DNA from: Zanthoxylum bungeanum
Lineage: Eukaryota; Streptophyta; Magnoliopsida; Sapindales; Rutaceae
Reading direction: 5' to 3'
NCBI GenBank assembly: GCA_019454045.1
Contig: SKCR01025330.1
Coordinates: forward strand, 1 to 64,000
DNA length: 64,000 bases
Below the pieces are notes generated by a model. The model searched no databases. It was not told where the DNA came from and worked only from the letters and a program-made list of their open reading frames with translations. Each line of letters starts with the position of its first letter. The first letter of the stretch is position 1. Positions 45,900 to 57,425 of the stretch are shown in pieces. A program made the position numbers and the translations under genes.

Positions 45900-46340
45900 G
45901 GAACCTTATTCAAAATAAGTATTGCACTGTTAATGCTTATCCCTTTTAAAGGAAAATGGTAGCTCTGAACGACTCATGATTAACCTTATCATATCCAACA
46001 AAATTCGATTTCTCCGTTCAGACACACCGTCAAATTGACGTGTTCCGGGAGGAGTCCTCATTGAAAGAATACTATACTCTTTCAAGTATATGAGAAACTT
46101 ATTGCTTAAGTATTTTCATCATGGTCAAACCGTGATGTTTTAATACTTTAGCCGATCTGTTCGTCTATTTCGTGTCGAAACTCTAAAAGTTTCCGATTTG
46201 TGTTCTTCAAAAGAAACACAACCATAACGCGATGCCACATCCGTAAAGGTCACGAAATATTCATATCCACCTCTAGCCTAGCTAGACATGGGCCCACTTA
46301 CGTCACTATGAACAAGGGCTAATAGATCGGTGGCACTTAT
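45900..46340 (-). pseudogene. Copia integrase remnant of element E
   Basis: From 46340 leftward on the minus strand: LLALVHSDVSGPM (normally H-T/S-D with the first catalytic Asp), then GGYEYFVTFTDVASRYG, then 'HKSETF', a decayed stretch where the second Asp should be, then 'EYSILSMRTPPGT' and DGVSERRNRILLDMIRLIMS with the catalytic Glu. This order identifies copia integrase. Stops are scattered through the middle. Confidence 0.85.
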
Positions 46341-46959
46341 ACTTTTACCAAGTAAAGGTGTTTTAGGCACTTTGCCCAATAAACTAGATTCGTAGACTTC
46401 ATTTGAATGGAATCAAATCCGTCCTAGTATCCACTCTTCAAAAGTGTGGATATACGAGTATTGTTTAATTGTGTCCCAGACAACACACTGCACAAAAAGT
46501 CTCATCTGATCAAATCAGTTTGAGCTATTTGTTTGTCATGTTATATGTTTGAGATTTATTTATATTCAAAATATAAATACTGTTATTCACATATAATGTG
46601 TTTATCTCAATATCATCTTTATAAAATAAAACACTTTAGTGTTCTAGAATATAAAGGTATACTCGCAACAAGTTGTACTCGATATAGAGATAATATCTCT
46701 AGTCAAACTAGTTACATTACAACAGTTTCCTAATTTAAGTACACACCCGAATGGTAGTTCCTAAACTTAGGTATCTATGGTAAAATAGCGAATTTCGTCC
46801 CGTTTCCGATTCGCAGATTAATATCAATTGAAGTCGGTATCCTGCTCATAGCAGATTTTGCACATCAATGCATATTTATGTATCACACTTAGTATTTAAA
46901 ATCCGATTTTAATACTAGTAGTGTACACTTTTATGACAAACATATTTGAAGTTAGAGTC
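46341..46959 (-). other. Decayed protease/pre-integrase region of element E
   Basis: By position this should hold the protease and the GAG-pre-integrase finger. No DTGA/DSGA box was found on the minus strand. It is AT-rich and full of stops. Confidence 0.45.
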
Positions 46960-48270
46960 TTGCTCGTCTTCAATTCCTTTATGTCTGCTTTGTCCATACG
47001 GCAGTACGCTTCAATGACTCGTTTGCCACAATTTAGACAGACATTTTGGGATATGTCCTTATCTTCCTAGAAGATTATAATGATTTTGCCTTTGGCCATT
47101 TAACATTCCAGAAGCCTTTGGCCAGCCTTGGGTTTCTAGAATATCGAAGTAAGATGCGCCTTGCGCTTCTTGCCTATTGCAAACTTTGGCTTTGGCTCCT
47201 TGAGCATAGCCATTAACTCTCCAAGAGTTAGTTAATTATTGCAATTTAATACTTCTAAGATCTAAGAATAGATCTATGAAGATCCTTCAATTTCTTCATC
47301 ATACTTTAAGGATCTAATCCTTAGTTCTGATTAAGAAAATAAGGAGTCCTTTTGACAAGTATAATGGATTAAGCACTAAAGTTATCATCACATGAATCTT
47401 CCAAAGATCATGCTCTACTATTTGCTTAACTCTGGGCTTAGGCCTAATATGTTATTTTATCAAATAAAGTAACTTATTAGTTTCCAGGACCATCCTGAAA
47501 TTTTATTCCCAATTTGAAAATTAAAGTCGTTTAAACACATTTTCCCTAGGATTATGTTTTAAACACTAATCTTTTAGTTTAATCTTGATTCTAATAGTCC
47601 AACTATTAAATCAACGATTTCGGGTACAATCTAATGTAATGATTACTATAGTCTAACTATATAACTAATTACAATTTTATTGGTTAAAATCAAATATATA
47701 TTGATTATTAATCCAATTATATAATCAACTATAAATGATCGGTAAAATTCAAATATATTGATTACTATAATCCAATTATATAATCAACTATGAATGAAGG
47801 GTAAAGTTCAAATATATTGATTACTATAATCCAATTATATAATCAACTATAAATGAAGTAGTTTGAATACAGTCCAACTGTTTAATTAAAACAACTATTA
47901 AATATTAGTCCAACTAACATCTAATTTATTTGACGAATGATATTTGATTGAGCGCGTATGGCAAGTGACTAAACGAATATTGAAAATCTAATACTTGCCT
48001 CCCACTATTTTTCAGCGAGCCTCTAACCTTCTGTGGAGTACTCAGGAAACCTAGTTTCCTAGTGGGCTAGGATCCCGTTAAATAACACACAATCTTGACT
48101 TTGGCCAACAAATTATATGATACTTAACTATGTAGATCTCTAAGATCAATTGGATCTCATCCAATTCCTAGATCCAGTAGGTGGACATCCAAGTCCGAAA
48201 CATATATCTTATATATGCCAATATATCAAATATATTACCTAACTTTTTTCCTCTGAATCAACTAAGCCTT
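46960..48270 (-). pseudogene. Copia Gag remnant of element E
   Basis: At 47225-47000 the minus strand reads 'LTLGELMAMLKEPKPKFAIG', the usual region before the zinc knuckle, then 'VCLNCGKRVIEAYC', a damaged CX2C..C knuckle whose His is not found. Further upstream an AT-rich 59-bp tandem repeat (47640-47870) interrupts Gag, and no Gag helix text is readable. The start codon cannot be placed. Confidence 0.6.
47640..47875. repeat. 59-bp tandem repeat in element E gag region
   Basis: Units starting 'gattacta' at 47760 and 47819, with looser copies at 47703 and about 47640, each carrying 'atccaattatataatcaact' and 'aaatgaagg'-type text. The spacing is 57-59 bp. Confidence 0.8.
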
Positions 48271-50060
48271 GGCTTTGGCACAACAAACTTAATGATCCCA
48301 GTTAAGCGGAACCCATTGACATGGAAAGCTTCGTAATCAATGTCGATGGACAAGAAGTGATCTTGACTTTGGCCAACAAATCACGACTTGGACAAGACAC
48401 CGATGTGGAACAAAACTTTCATGATTCAAACACATCCGCAATTGACAAAGGTCTTGACTTTGGCCAATAAACCAATGCCAACTTTGGATCTTAAGTAAGA
48501 ATCACTCAACGAAAGGAAAAACGCTTAATATGTTTTGAGGGTTTTTCGCGTAAATTGGCAACCAATTTATTATCTTTGATTAGGTCTCATCACACACCCT
48601 TAAGCATGCATTCTAAAAGCATAATAAGGCGCGATAAATAAATTAATAATGATATGTGGATGGATATGTCACAAATTGTTCCTAGAACAAATCACTCCAT
48701 TTCCTCTCCCCGACTAGAACTATTCTAACTTCTACCCAATTACATAATACAATAAAGAAACCTCATTTACATTGAGGGGAATTGGTGAGAAGAGAAATAC
48801 AAAGAATAAGGAGATAAAAGGCTGGACACGCAGGTCCAATTTAATAAATTCTAAATTTATTACAATTTCCAATTTTGCCCTCACCCTTCTAATATCCATC
48901 CGATATACATCATTCATGCAATACATTCATGTATTCATACAAATCATGTTATTCAATCAATCTAATCCAATTAATTAATCTTTGAATTAATGACCATCCA
49001 ATGTTCAAACAATGATTTGATTTGCGCGAGTCCAACTCGTTTAAGAATAAATACTTAAAGTATGTATTCTTGAATTATATCGAACTACAACTTTAAATCC
49101 AATTATTTGTATTCAATACTAATTCCAATTTAATTCAAAATTAAATACTTACACTTATTATATGCCTTAAAGACTTGGATTCCAAATCCAATCTTAATGG
49201 GTCTCAAAGGCCAATAACATCCAATGTCATTTTAATTAAAGTCCAATGGGCTTTTAATTAATTCTTAAGGCATGGGCTTTGGCCATAATGGGTCAAACCC
49301 AAAATGCCAAGGCCCAATAGGAATAACCCTATTGCCTACTAATTAATTTAGGCCCATTAGGCCCAATTAAATTCTTTAAAGGGCCAAGTAATGTATTTGG
49401 ACTTTATGGAATTGGTTTTGGGCCCAATTGGATCCAATCCAAAAGTCCAAAACCAAACTTGGTCAAACCAAGCCCATTAAGCCCAAATACACACTTTTAG
49501 CCCAATTACATAATTAAAGGCTTATTAACATAATTATAATATTCCAAATATCATATTATTTTAATTAAAGTGTATTAGCCATGATTAATTAATTAAACTC
49601 AATATTTCCAAAATACCAATTAACTTAATTAATCATGTTTAATCCATCAATTCATGCTCAACACAAAATTGAAGCCAAAACACATCATTTCATGCTCAAC
49701 ACAAATTGAATCCTAAATTCATCATTTCATGCTCAACATGCTCTTTGATTTTAACATAAACTTTATTGACTTTGATTCCAATACAATCAAACCAACAATC
49801 AACATTTAAACATGCATTTAAACACATCCAATGATGTTACAAAAAATAAAAAAACTGCAGTCCCATGCACTGCAACTTTCGGCCAAGGTAAGGGAAATTT
49901 AAAATTTTGATCCAATCAATTATTTCAAATCTAATCATGCATAACTCTAAGTTATCATATTCTAAGCATGCTCAAAGCATCAATTTGAAGAAATCATGCT
50001 CAAAACACAAAAGACCCAAATTTTAGTCTCATGAACCCTAAAATTTTCATGCTTAAAATT
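48271..50060 (-). other. Element E 5' leader and start of gag
   Basis: About 1.8 kb, homologous across its length to the only internal sequence of element D (61184-62937). It contains repeated 'cttgactttggccaa' phrases (48361, 48450) and a GGCCCA-rich part (49300-49500). A long untranslated leader in a copia element is plausible. No long open frame is seen; the gag start is probably near the left end. Confidence 0.65.
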
Positions 50061-50074
50061 GGCTCTTGATACCA
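50061..50074 (-). other. Primer-binding site, tRNA-iMet type (element E)
   Basis: Minus strand TGGTATCAAGAGCC, the standard TGGTATCAGAGCC with one extra A. It lies one base from the LTR edge at 50076. Confidence 0.85.
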
Positions 50075-50075
50075 T

Positions 50076-52079
50076 TGTTAGTGTTCCTAGAACATGTCAA
50101 GGATCTAATAAGCATGAAAACATGTTCATAAATTCAAAATAAGTTGCGGAATTACTTAAATTGAATGGATTTGAGCTTTTAAAATTTTGAGAAGAAGATC
50201 TCCAAGATGCTTCCTTTGTTGATTCCAAGCTTTGAGTTGTGAGAAGTGATCTCCAAGATCCAACCTTCAATGTTGATTCCAAGCTTTGAGTTGTTTCCCT
50301 ATCACCTTTTTTGATTCCTTGAAGTGCTAGCTAACTTGATTTTGCCACAAAATCAAAGAGAGGAGGGAGACCATATTCACGCCCATTTTTGAGGATATTA
50401 GGGTTTCCATTTAGTTCCAAGTGTGTTTTGTGTGAAGCATACACAAATGAGAGAGAGAGAAGAGTTTTGGTAAAAGCCAATTTACCATTTTCACCTAAAC
50501 AAGGTGGTTGGGTAAATGGTTTTGCCAAAACCATTCCAAGGTGGTTGGAAAGTGGATGGTATGGCATAAATGCCAACCACTCTCCCAACTACCACATTTA
50601 AAGTGGGCCCCACATTTGAATTCAAAATTCAAATGTCTCTATGAACATTTGACGCGGCTCGGATCCGTTTAATCCGATTAAACGAATTCTCATCGCTAAA
50701 TAATTAAATCTAATTTAATTAAATAACGATACCACGCAAATATATTACGAACGTCGTTTACGAATCAATTCTAAATTAATTCGTTCATTCGTATTAAAGT
50801 TCGACTTTAATTTTGTAACGAAATCCAATTAATATTAATATATCTGATATATTAAATTTAGCCCATACAAATAAATTAAATAGAAAAATCAAATTTAACT
50901 ATTAAATTTATTCTACCGATTAATTCCAAATTAATCGCATTCTCTCTCTTCCGAACACATTTAATCCCAGATTAAATAATACCTCAATTAATCCCAGATT
51001 AATTTTCTCTCTCTTAATTAATCCCAGATTAATTCTAATGTGAATCAACTGACATCGGTGAATCTTTGGGAAGCGACCCAAGAGATCCCTGGATATTTTG
51101 GCAGTAAATACGGTCATCGGATTATCTGAATACGTGCGTACCTCGTACCACGTGCTTACCGATTTACAAGACATGGTTGGCTTCTAGCAAAGCACCGTGC
51201 CTACCCAATTCTCCAGAAATATTCTGACTGGAATATATAATCTATGTCAGGCGTAGTATACGTAGTATTGCGTATTGCGATCCAGTATCGAATGTCACGT
51301 GCTAGGCCTGGGGCTGGAACTATGTCTGCCCCGTATGAAGCACATTTCGGATGTCTGGTAAATAGTCTCTATTATCGGATATAAATGATCTAGTCATAAT
51401 ATCCCGATGACTGCAGTACTTAAGAGCACTAGTACCGTATCCTACGTGACATCATCTCCACTATGACTTGAGTGATACTTCCGTCTTGACATCAAACCCA
51501 ATACACTACGATTCTCAATATACCCAGTAGAGGCGTACACAGAACTGGTTAAAGCCCTGGACGACCAAAACTAAAGCATACCGATTGTCGCAAGTATTAG
51601 CGATGCAAGTCTCAGGTTAAGACCAAATACAGCTACCCTGATATCGGACTTCCATAGACACACAGTCATACTACCAATGGAATTCCGAGGGGTCTATCCA
51701 GAGCGAAGCTGTTTCCGCACCATCGGTAAACACAACCTCCTATCACACTTGTATAAGTATCCAATACTTAAATATATGAGAACTATGTCGTTGTGCTCCC
51801 ACAACGCGCACAAGTGCAATACTAGTCTATTCCGCATTATCGATGTCCAGTCTTGATAATACTACGACTAGGGATATTTAATGATTAATCCTTCGAAGAC
51901 TGATACTGTCTTATATCATCTCAATCCAGGAACTAGTCATAGGGACCTCCTATCATTTATACATCTAGGTGATCTAATCACAAATGATAAGAGCGCAATC
52001 TCCTTGTCACATACTTAATTTGTACAACAACACCATGATCTGTACAAATAGTGACGCTATGGGTCATAACTGTCCAACA
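50076..52079 (-). repeat. Element E 5' LTR
   Basis: 2,004 bp, collinear with 42036-44065. Its hairpin chain spans 50666-51034 and has one 'attaatcccagattaat' unit fewer than the 3' LTR. In three hairpins a single arm has mutated (for example 'gaatcaatt' at about 50762). A minus-strand TATA-like TATAAATG lies near 51955. Confidence 0.92.
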
Positions 52080-52084
52080 GTTTG

Positions 52085-53650
52085 CACATGCATGTAATTT
52101 AGATATATCTTGACTTTTCGGTTCTACGCTAATGGAAAAATTAACGGAAATTTAATCGTTAAGTTAAGTTATGTTTTCTAAAGTAGAATTGAATTGTTTA
52201 GAAATTGATCTAGATTATATTCTGCATTTGATGTGGAGCACTGCTTTCTTGAGGAATATCCCCGCTTAAATAAGGCAGTAAAGTGACATGTATTAGATGC
52301 ATATTTCTTGGTCTGTCTTGTCAATATGGTTTATGGTTATCTTTCTATGGCTGCATTCGAGAAAGTGCCAAAGCAGTGAGGGTGTAGTTGATAGAATTTT
52401 ATCCATGCCGGATGTATATTTGATACTAGACAAATTCAAGTGAAAGTGGAAATCCTGAACGTGCCAAAGCTGTCAGGACTACATCAGTAGCTTGAGTTTT
52501 CATTGGCAAGTGAAGTCTTGATACGCCTCCTTGTGAACGTGCCAAAGTTATCATAACGAGAAACAGTCAGGACCAAAATTAGGAGTCATAGTGAGTGTGA
52601 TTGACAATGAGTTGTCTACCTAATAAATATATGTAGGCGAGATCATGCCGAAGCTGTGAGTCGAAATATATTTATGGGGTCCACCTCTCACTATGAATTC
52701 AATTTAATTATTGAATTCCCATTTTTTGTTGGGGATTACGGTATTACGTAAAGTAGTGGGAGACACTACTGGGTTAAAAATCCATAACTAAGGCAGTGCG
52801 TAATATTATGAAAAATTGCTACTTTAGTTTTCCTTTATTCTATATTGTTAATAGAATTAAACTTCTAATCCACTGCATGCATATTATTTAAATATGTTTT
52901 CTAACTTCACTTTTGGTTGCGTATTTCTAGAATAAGTTCTAGAATGTAAGTTGACTTGGATATTGTTAGATTAGTCAAAACCATCGGGAATTGTTGTTCC
53001 GATTTTCTTGAAAATCAATATGGTTAGTGACTTAGTTACTAAGTCACGATAAGTAATCTAAATATATATATCTGTTTTAGGATATAATTGTTTAAAGAGA
53101 ATAGTTTCTTAAGGATTGACATGAATTAGTTCATGTCTCGAGATTCTTTACTAGCATTAAGAAAACTCCATTAGGTATTTTGTTTATCTTATAATGACGT
53201 TTCTTGGCTTTAGTGACTTTTAGAAGTCACATGTTTAACACAGTTTGCTAATCAATTATTTGCAATTGTTGTGAATAATTGAAGGAAAATTATAAAGCTA
53301 AAAAAATGAGATGTGTATAGTTATGTATAGAGAATATTGATTCTCACAATACGACAATTGTAGGTATTGGATATCAGATGTCCCAACTAGTTATTTAAAA
53401 TAATTTTTAATGATTGTTTTGATATTTGATATCAGAACTTGTGACTATTGGATAATTACTTGTTCTTTATAAATAATTGTTACATATTTTAATATGACTA
53501 GTAGTGTCATTGATGAAGAGATAAACATTAAGAAAAATATCCGGTTAACTAAATAACTTAGAACAGTGCATTATGAGATTTTATCACATAAGCATTAGAT
53601 GCTTATTCCGTATGGTAAAGGATGGTTGATATAAGATCACACCACATATC
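52085..53650. other. Unassigned sequence between E and C
   Basis: Continuation of the host sequence after E. 52340-52700 contains four spaced copies of 'gtgccaaagc(a/t)gt' or close variants, and 'gtagtgggagacactact' lies near 52753. The rest is AT-rich without open frames. The wording resembles untranslated parts of copia elements in plus orientation, similar in style to 1-1155. No LTR edge or primer site was found. Confidence 0.4.
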
Positions 53651-53655
53651 CTTAT

Positions 53656-56600
53656 TGTAGACGAGGTACAGAAGTGGGTGACGCTGTCCGAGCTCGTGGC
53701 CCGGTCGGGAGTACAGAGTAGCCCGCGATGGACTAAACCGGAGAATTAAAATGGAGTCGCCACCCAGTGTGAATTGGGAAATGATTTAAGGCCGCACTCA
53801 CCCCTCGCAAGCGAAGACCTCAAACCGTTGGGTTTGGAATGGTCCCTTACTTATGCCAATTGTAATGAGAAGATTTATGAGATAGTATAACCAAGTCTTA
53901 TGTAATACATGCAAGATAATGTAATCAATACACAAGATTGCACACCCATAATCCTAAATAAAAAATGAAGGCAAAATGCATAATTCATAAACGTATTAAA
54001 CGATGAAGCGCAATAGTGTAACTAATAACAACTATAAAGGTATTAATAATAAAAGTGAGCACACAATCTCATGAACATAACAAATAAATAAATGCAGAAA
54101 TATAAATAATTAATAATGGTAAAAGCGTCAATGATGAAATGGTATGGTTAATTATGTAATGAGAAAGAAATGACTTAAATAAGCAAACATGCATGAAATA
54201 TGAGGAAAAGAAGTCGGTCCACTGCATGCACTTTCGTGGTGCGTTTGATGACGCATTCGAATTGTAAACAGAATGCATGCGTTCGAGTAGCATTTGAGAA
54301 CGCATTCGAACGGTAAACAGAATGCATGCGTTCGAGTAGCGTTTGAGAATGCGTTCGAACGGTAAACAGAATGCATACGTTCGAGTAGCGTTTGATAACG
54401 CATTCGAACGAGATTACCAAAGTGGTATCTAAAATGACACAAAAACATGTATGAATGTTGCTCAAGTGGCACGTGGAGTTGTATCCCAAGTATACACCGT
54501 ACTACCATCCATTCCGATTCGGCTACGGAATTTATGTCTGGGTTTCCATCTGATATACCGTTAGAAGCAAACACTCAAACATAAACATGGCACGAATGCG
54601 AAAATGAAAAGATATAAAACAATAACCAAAACAAAGATGGATAGCAAAGTCAATAGGGGAAGGGCGCGGCAAAATATTACGGTAAAGGTAGCCTTTTAGG
54701 CTTTTTCTCCCTCAAATAGAGGACCTTTAAACCAAGGTAATTAGCCCATGTGCATCAAGCAACAATGCATAATTAAATTAAAGGGATGCGACCAAGGCCG
54801 ACATCTATATGGGATCTTGTATGCCCGATTGAACGTATTTCGCATTCAATCAAGCATACCTCATTCGGCGCGACAAAACATCGTGGTAAAGGTAGCCTTT
54901 AGGCTTTTATCCATCAAACGGAGGCCTTTAATCCACTGTGATTAGCCCATGCGCACTAGATTACAATGCATGAATAAACAAAGAAATAATATACGGAAAG
55001 TAGATAAAAGGCGCGGTAAAATATTGTGGTAAAGGTAGTCTTTTAGGCTTTTTCTCCCTCAAATAGAGGACCTTTGAAAAAAGTGATTAGCCTATGCGTA
55101 TCAAGCAACAATGCATGAACAAACAAAGAAATAGTATGCGAAAAGTAAATAACTGACTAAAAAAAGGAGTTGCGACCAATGCCGACATCTATATGGGACC
55201 TCGTATGCCCGATTGAATGTATTTCACATTCAACCAAGTATACTTCGTCCGGCGCGGCAAAACATCGTGGTAAAGGTAGCCTTTAGGCATTTCTCTCGAA
55301 TTGAGGACCTTTCACCCACATGATTAGCCCATGCGCATCAAGTAACAATGCATGAATAAATAAATAGCGGAACAATAAACATAGATTTAAATCACAAAAT
55401 GAAACACATGCTTGAAAGTTTCTCAAGCGGTACATGGAGTTATATCCCAAGTACAGACCGCACTACCGTCCATTCGGATTCGGCAAAGGAATTTACGTCT
55501 GGGTTTCCATCCGATATACCGCAAGAGATAGCACACAATCATCAACCCAACACAAATGAAACTATTATAGCACGCAATATAATGCTCCGTAACTTTTCTG
55601 GTTTTCTGACTCGGATTTATTGCTATTTTGCTCGCTGTTTTCTCTATCATCCGTCGCACTGTTTAGGGATTATTTTGCTGTTGTTTGGTCGTTGTGTTTG
55701 TTCACTGTTTTAGGGTGATATTTGGACTGTTTTGGGGTATTTTTTGGGACTGGTTTGGACTATTTTTTGGTTGGTTCGGGGGTTGATTATGTTTTTAGTT
55801 TCAGGGACTGCCTCGGACTGTTCGGGGACTGGTTGTTTTCTATTTATTGCTCACGTATGGAGCTTGTTTTTTTCTTCGATTTGTTGTGGTGTTCGGCATT
55901 TTAAGGGTCTCTGTATGCTACGTGGCTTTGGCGTGAGGTATTAAGGCGTGAGGGTTTCTTTGTAGTGATTATAGTTCACGGCTAAGGGTCTGCGTCAAGG
56001 TCGTGTGAAGGGTTTATTTATTGTAAGTCTGCAGGGGTGCACTGGTTTTGGCAGTGCGTGTCAAGGTCGTGTGGGCTGCTTTGTTGTATTGAGGGTTTCT
56101 TTTGGTCGGTTGGTTGTGTGAGTGTCAAGGTTGGTTGAGTTTGTTGTTTGCGTGGAGAGTGGGGGATTGGCGTGAGGTGTCTAAGTGTAAGTGAAGGGCT
56201 TGATTTTTTCGGTTAAGGGCTTAAGGGTCGGTGCTTGTTTATTTGTGAGTCGGTGTGAGGTGTGATGGCATTTCGTGGTTTATTGCATGGGTTGTGTGTC
56301 TAGGGTTTTTTTAGAGAAAGGCGAGAGGTTAGAGAGAGAAAGCCAAGAAAGAGTCAAGAGAGAGTGCTAGGCGACTATGGTTTATTTTTTTTTTTTGCCG
56401 TGTAGTTGTAGGGAAAAGGAAGGGGGTTTAGGGTTTGGTATAGGTCTTTTTTTATAGTTGTGCACCAGGGTTTCCTTGTGCATGGGATCTTCAAACAAGG
56501 AAACAAAATCATGTAAAAATTGATGGATTTAATTCAATTATTTAAGGAAAGGATATTTGTATTTTTGGTGGGGGAATTTCTTTAATTTGGTAGGTTATTT

Positions 56601-56962
56601 ATTTAGATTAGGAAGGAGATTTATTTAATTTAGGAATGGGATTTAATTTGATTTATGACATGTGTTTTAAATGTTTTAATTATTTGGATTGGGCTTTGGT
56701 GGGCCTGGGTGTGTGGCTTGGTTCTTTGGGCTTGGGCGTGTGGCTTGGTGTGGGTTGCGGGGATTTTGGACCGAGCCTAAAAGTAAAAATAGAGATTAAT
56801 CGAGCGAACCCGAGGCTAAACAAATGAATTAAATCTGAGGATGTACTTATTTTTGAATTTACCCTTCCGACATCTGTTTCCCACAACTTCCGTAACTTAT
56901 CGGGTAATGCCTCTAAACGAGGCTCATCATCGGAATTTCATGCAAAAATGCAAGTGTCTACA
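53656..56962 (-). repeat. Element C 3' LTR
   Basis: 3,307 bp, from TGTAGACGAGG (a worn form of TGTAGGACACA) to TGTCTACA. It contains the primer-site copy at 53752-53762, 49-bp units at about 54230-54420, long 'ggcgcggcaaaa' modules (about 54662, 54867, 55010, 55250), the 100-bp module twice (about 54466 and 55425) and a minus-strand CTATAAAAA at about 56446-56456. Confidence 0.9.
54230..54420. repeat. 49-bp minisatellite in element C LTR
   Basis: Unit marks 'cagaatgcat' at 54269, 54318 and 54367 are exactly 49 bp apart, with cores of the type GCGTTCGAACGG. Homologous to the arrays in A. The minus-strand open frames across it are repeat products. Confidence 0.88.
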
Positions 56963-56976
56963 GTCGCCCCCACTTT
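56963..56976 (-). other. Polypurine tract of element C
   Basis: Minus strand AAAGTGGGGGCGAC before the LTR, identical to element B. Confidence 0.85.
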
Positions 56977-57099
56977 GATGGGCTTGTGCAGTGTGTGATG
57001 ATGACAATCCTATCAAAGTCATGCATGCATTTTTACTTACCTGGCTCGCCAGTTGTTACTTAACTTACCTGTTGTTCCGAGATACTTCAAACTGAGTTA

Positions 57100-57425
57100 A
57101 TGAGAGGTGGTCCATTCCCAAACCGTTACTGTGAGGTGGTCCATTCCCAAACCGTTACTGTGAGGTGGTCCATTCCGAATCGTTACTATGAGGTGGTCCA
57201 TTCCCAAACCATTACTGTGAGGTGGTCCATTCCCGAACCGTTACTGTGAGGTGGTCCATTTCCGAACCGTTACTTGATGAGAGGTGGTTCATTCACGAAC
57301 CGTTACTGTGTCCCGAACCATTACTATGAGGTGGTCCATTCCCGAACCATTCCTGTGAGGTGGTCCATTCCTGAACCGTTACTGTGAGGTGGTCCATTCC
57401 CAACCCATTACTATGAGGTGTGGTG
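57100..57425. repeat. 29-bp tandem array in element C 3' UTR
   Basis: About eleven units of 'gaggtggtccattcccaaac' plus 'cgttactgt' without spacers. It is unrelated in sequence to the array of A, although both have a 29-bp unit and sit in the same place. Confidence 0.9.

Larger units (their letters stand above)
42036..52079 (-). mobile_element. Element E: degenerate Ty1/copia retrotransposon
   Basis: 10,044 bp with 2.0-kb LTRs (42036-44065 and 50076-52079), GTTTG duplications, a tRNA-iMet-type primer site beside the right LTR and a polypurine tract beside the left LTR, so it reads on the minus strand. Gag, integrase, RT and RNase H remnants appear in copia order (integrase before RT). Text such as 'PPGT.Q.DGVSERRNR' and 'ELEVTG' in the RNase H region is close to the Tork/Angela side of copia; the lineage call is tentative. 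Many stops and frameshifts make it an old inactive copy, although the LTRs remain similar. Confidence 0.92.

Noticed and set aside
57104..57425. CRISPR-like regular repeats
   Set aside because: The 29-bp units are contiguous with no unique spacers, inside a plant retrotransposon; it is a minisatellite.
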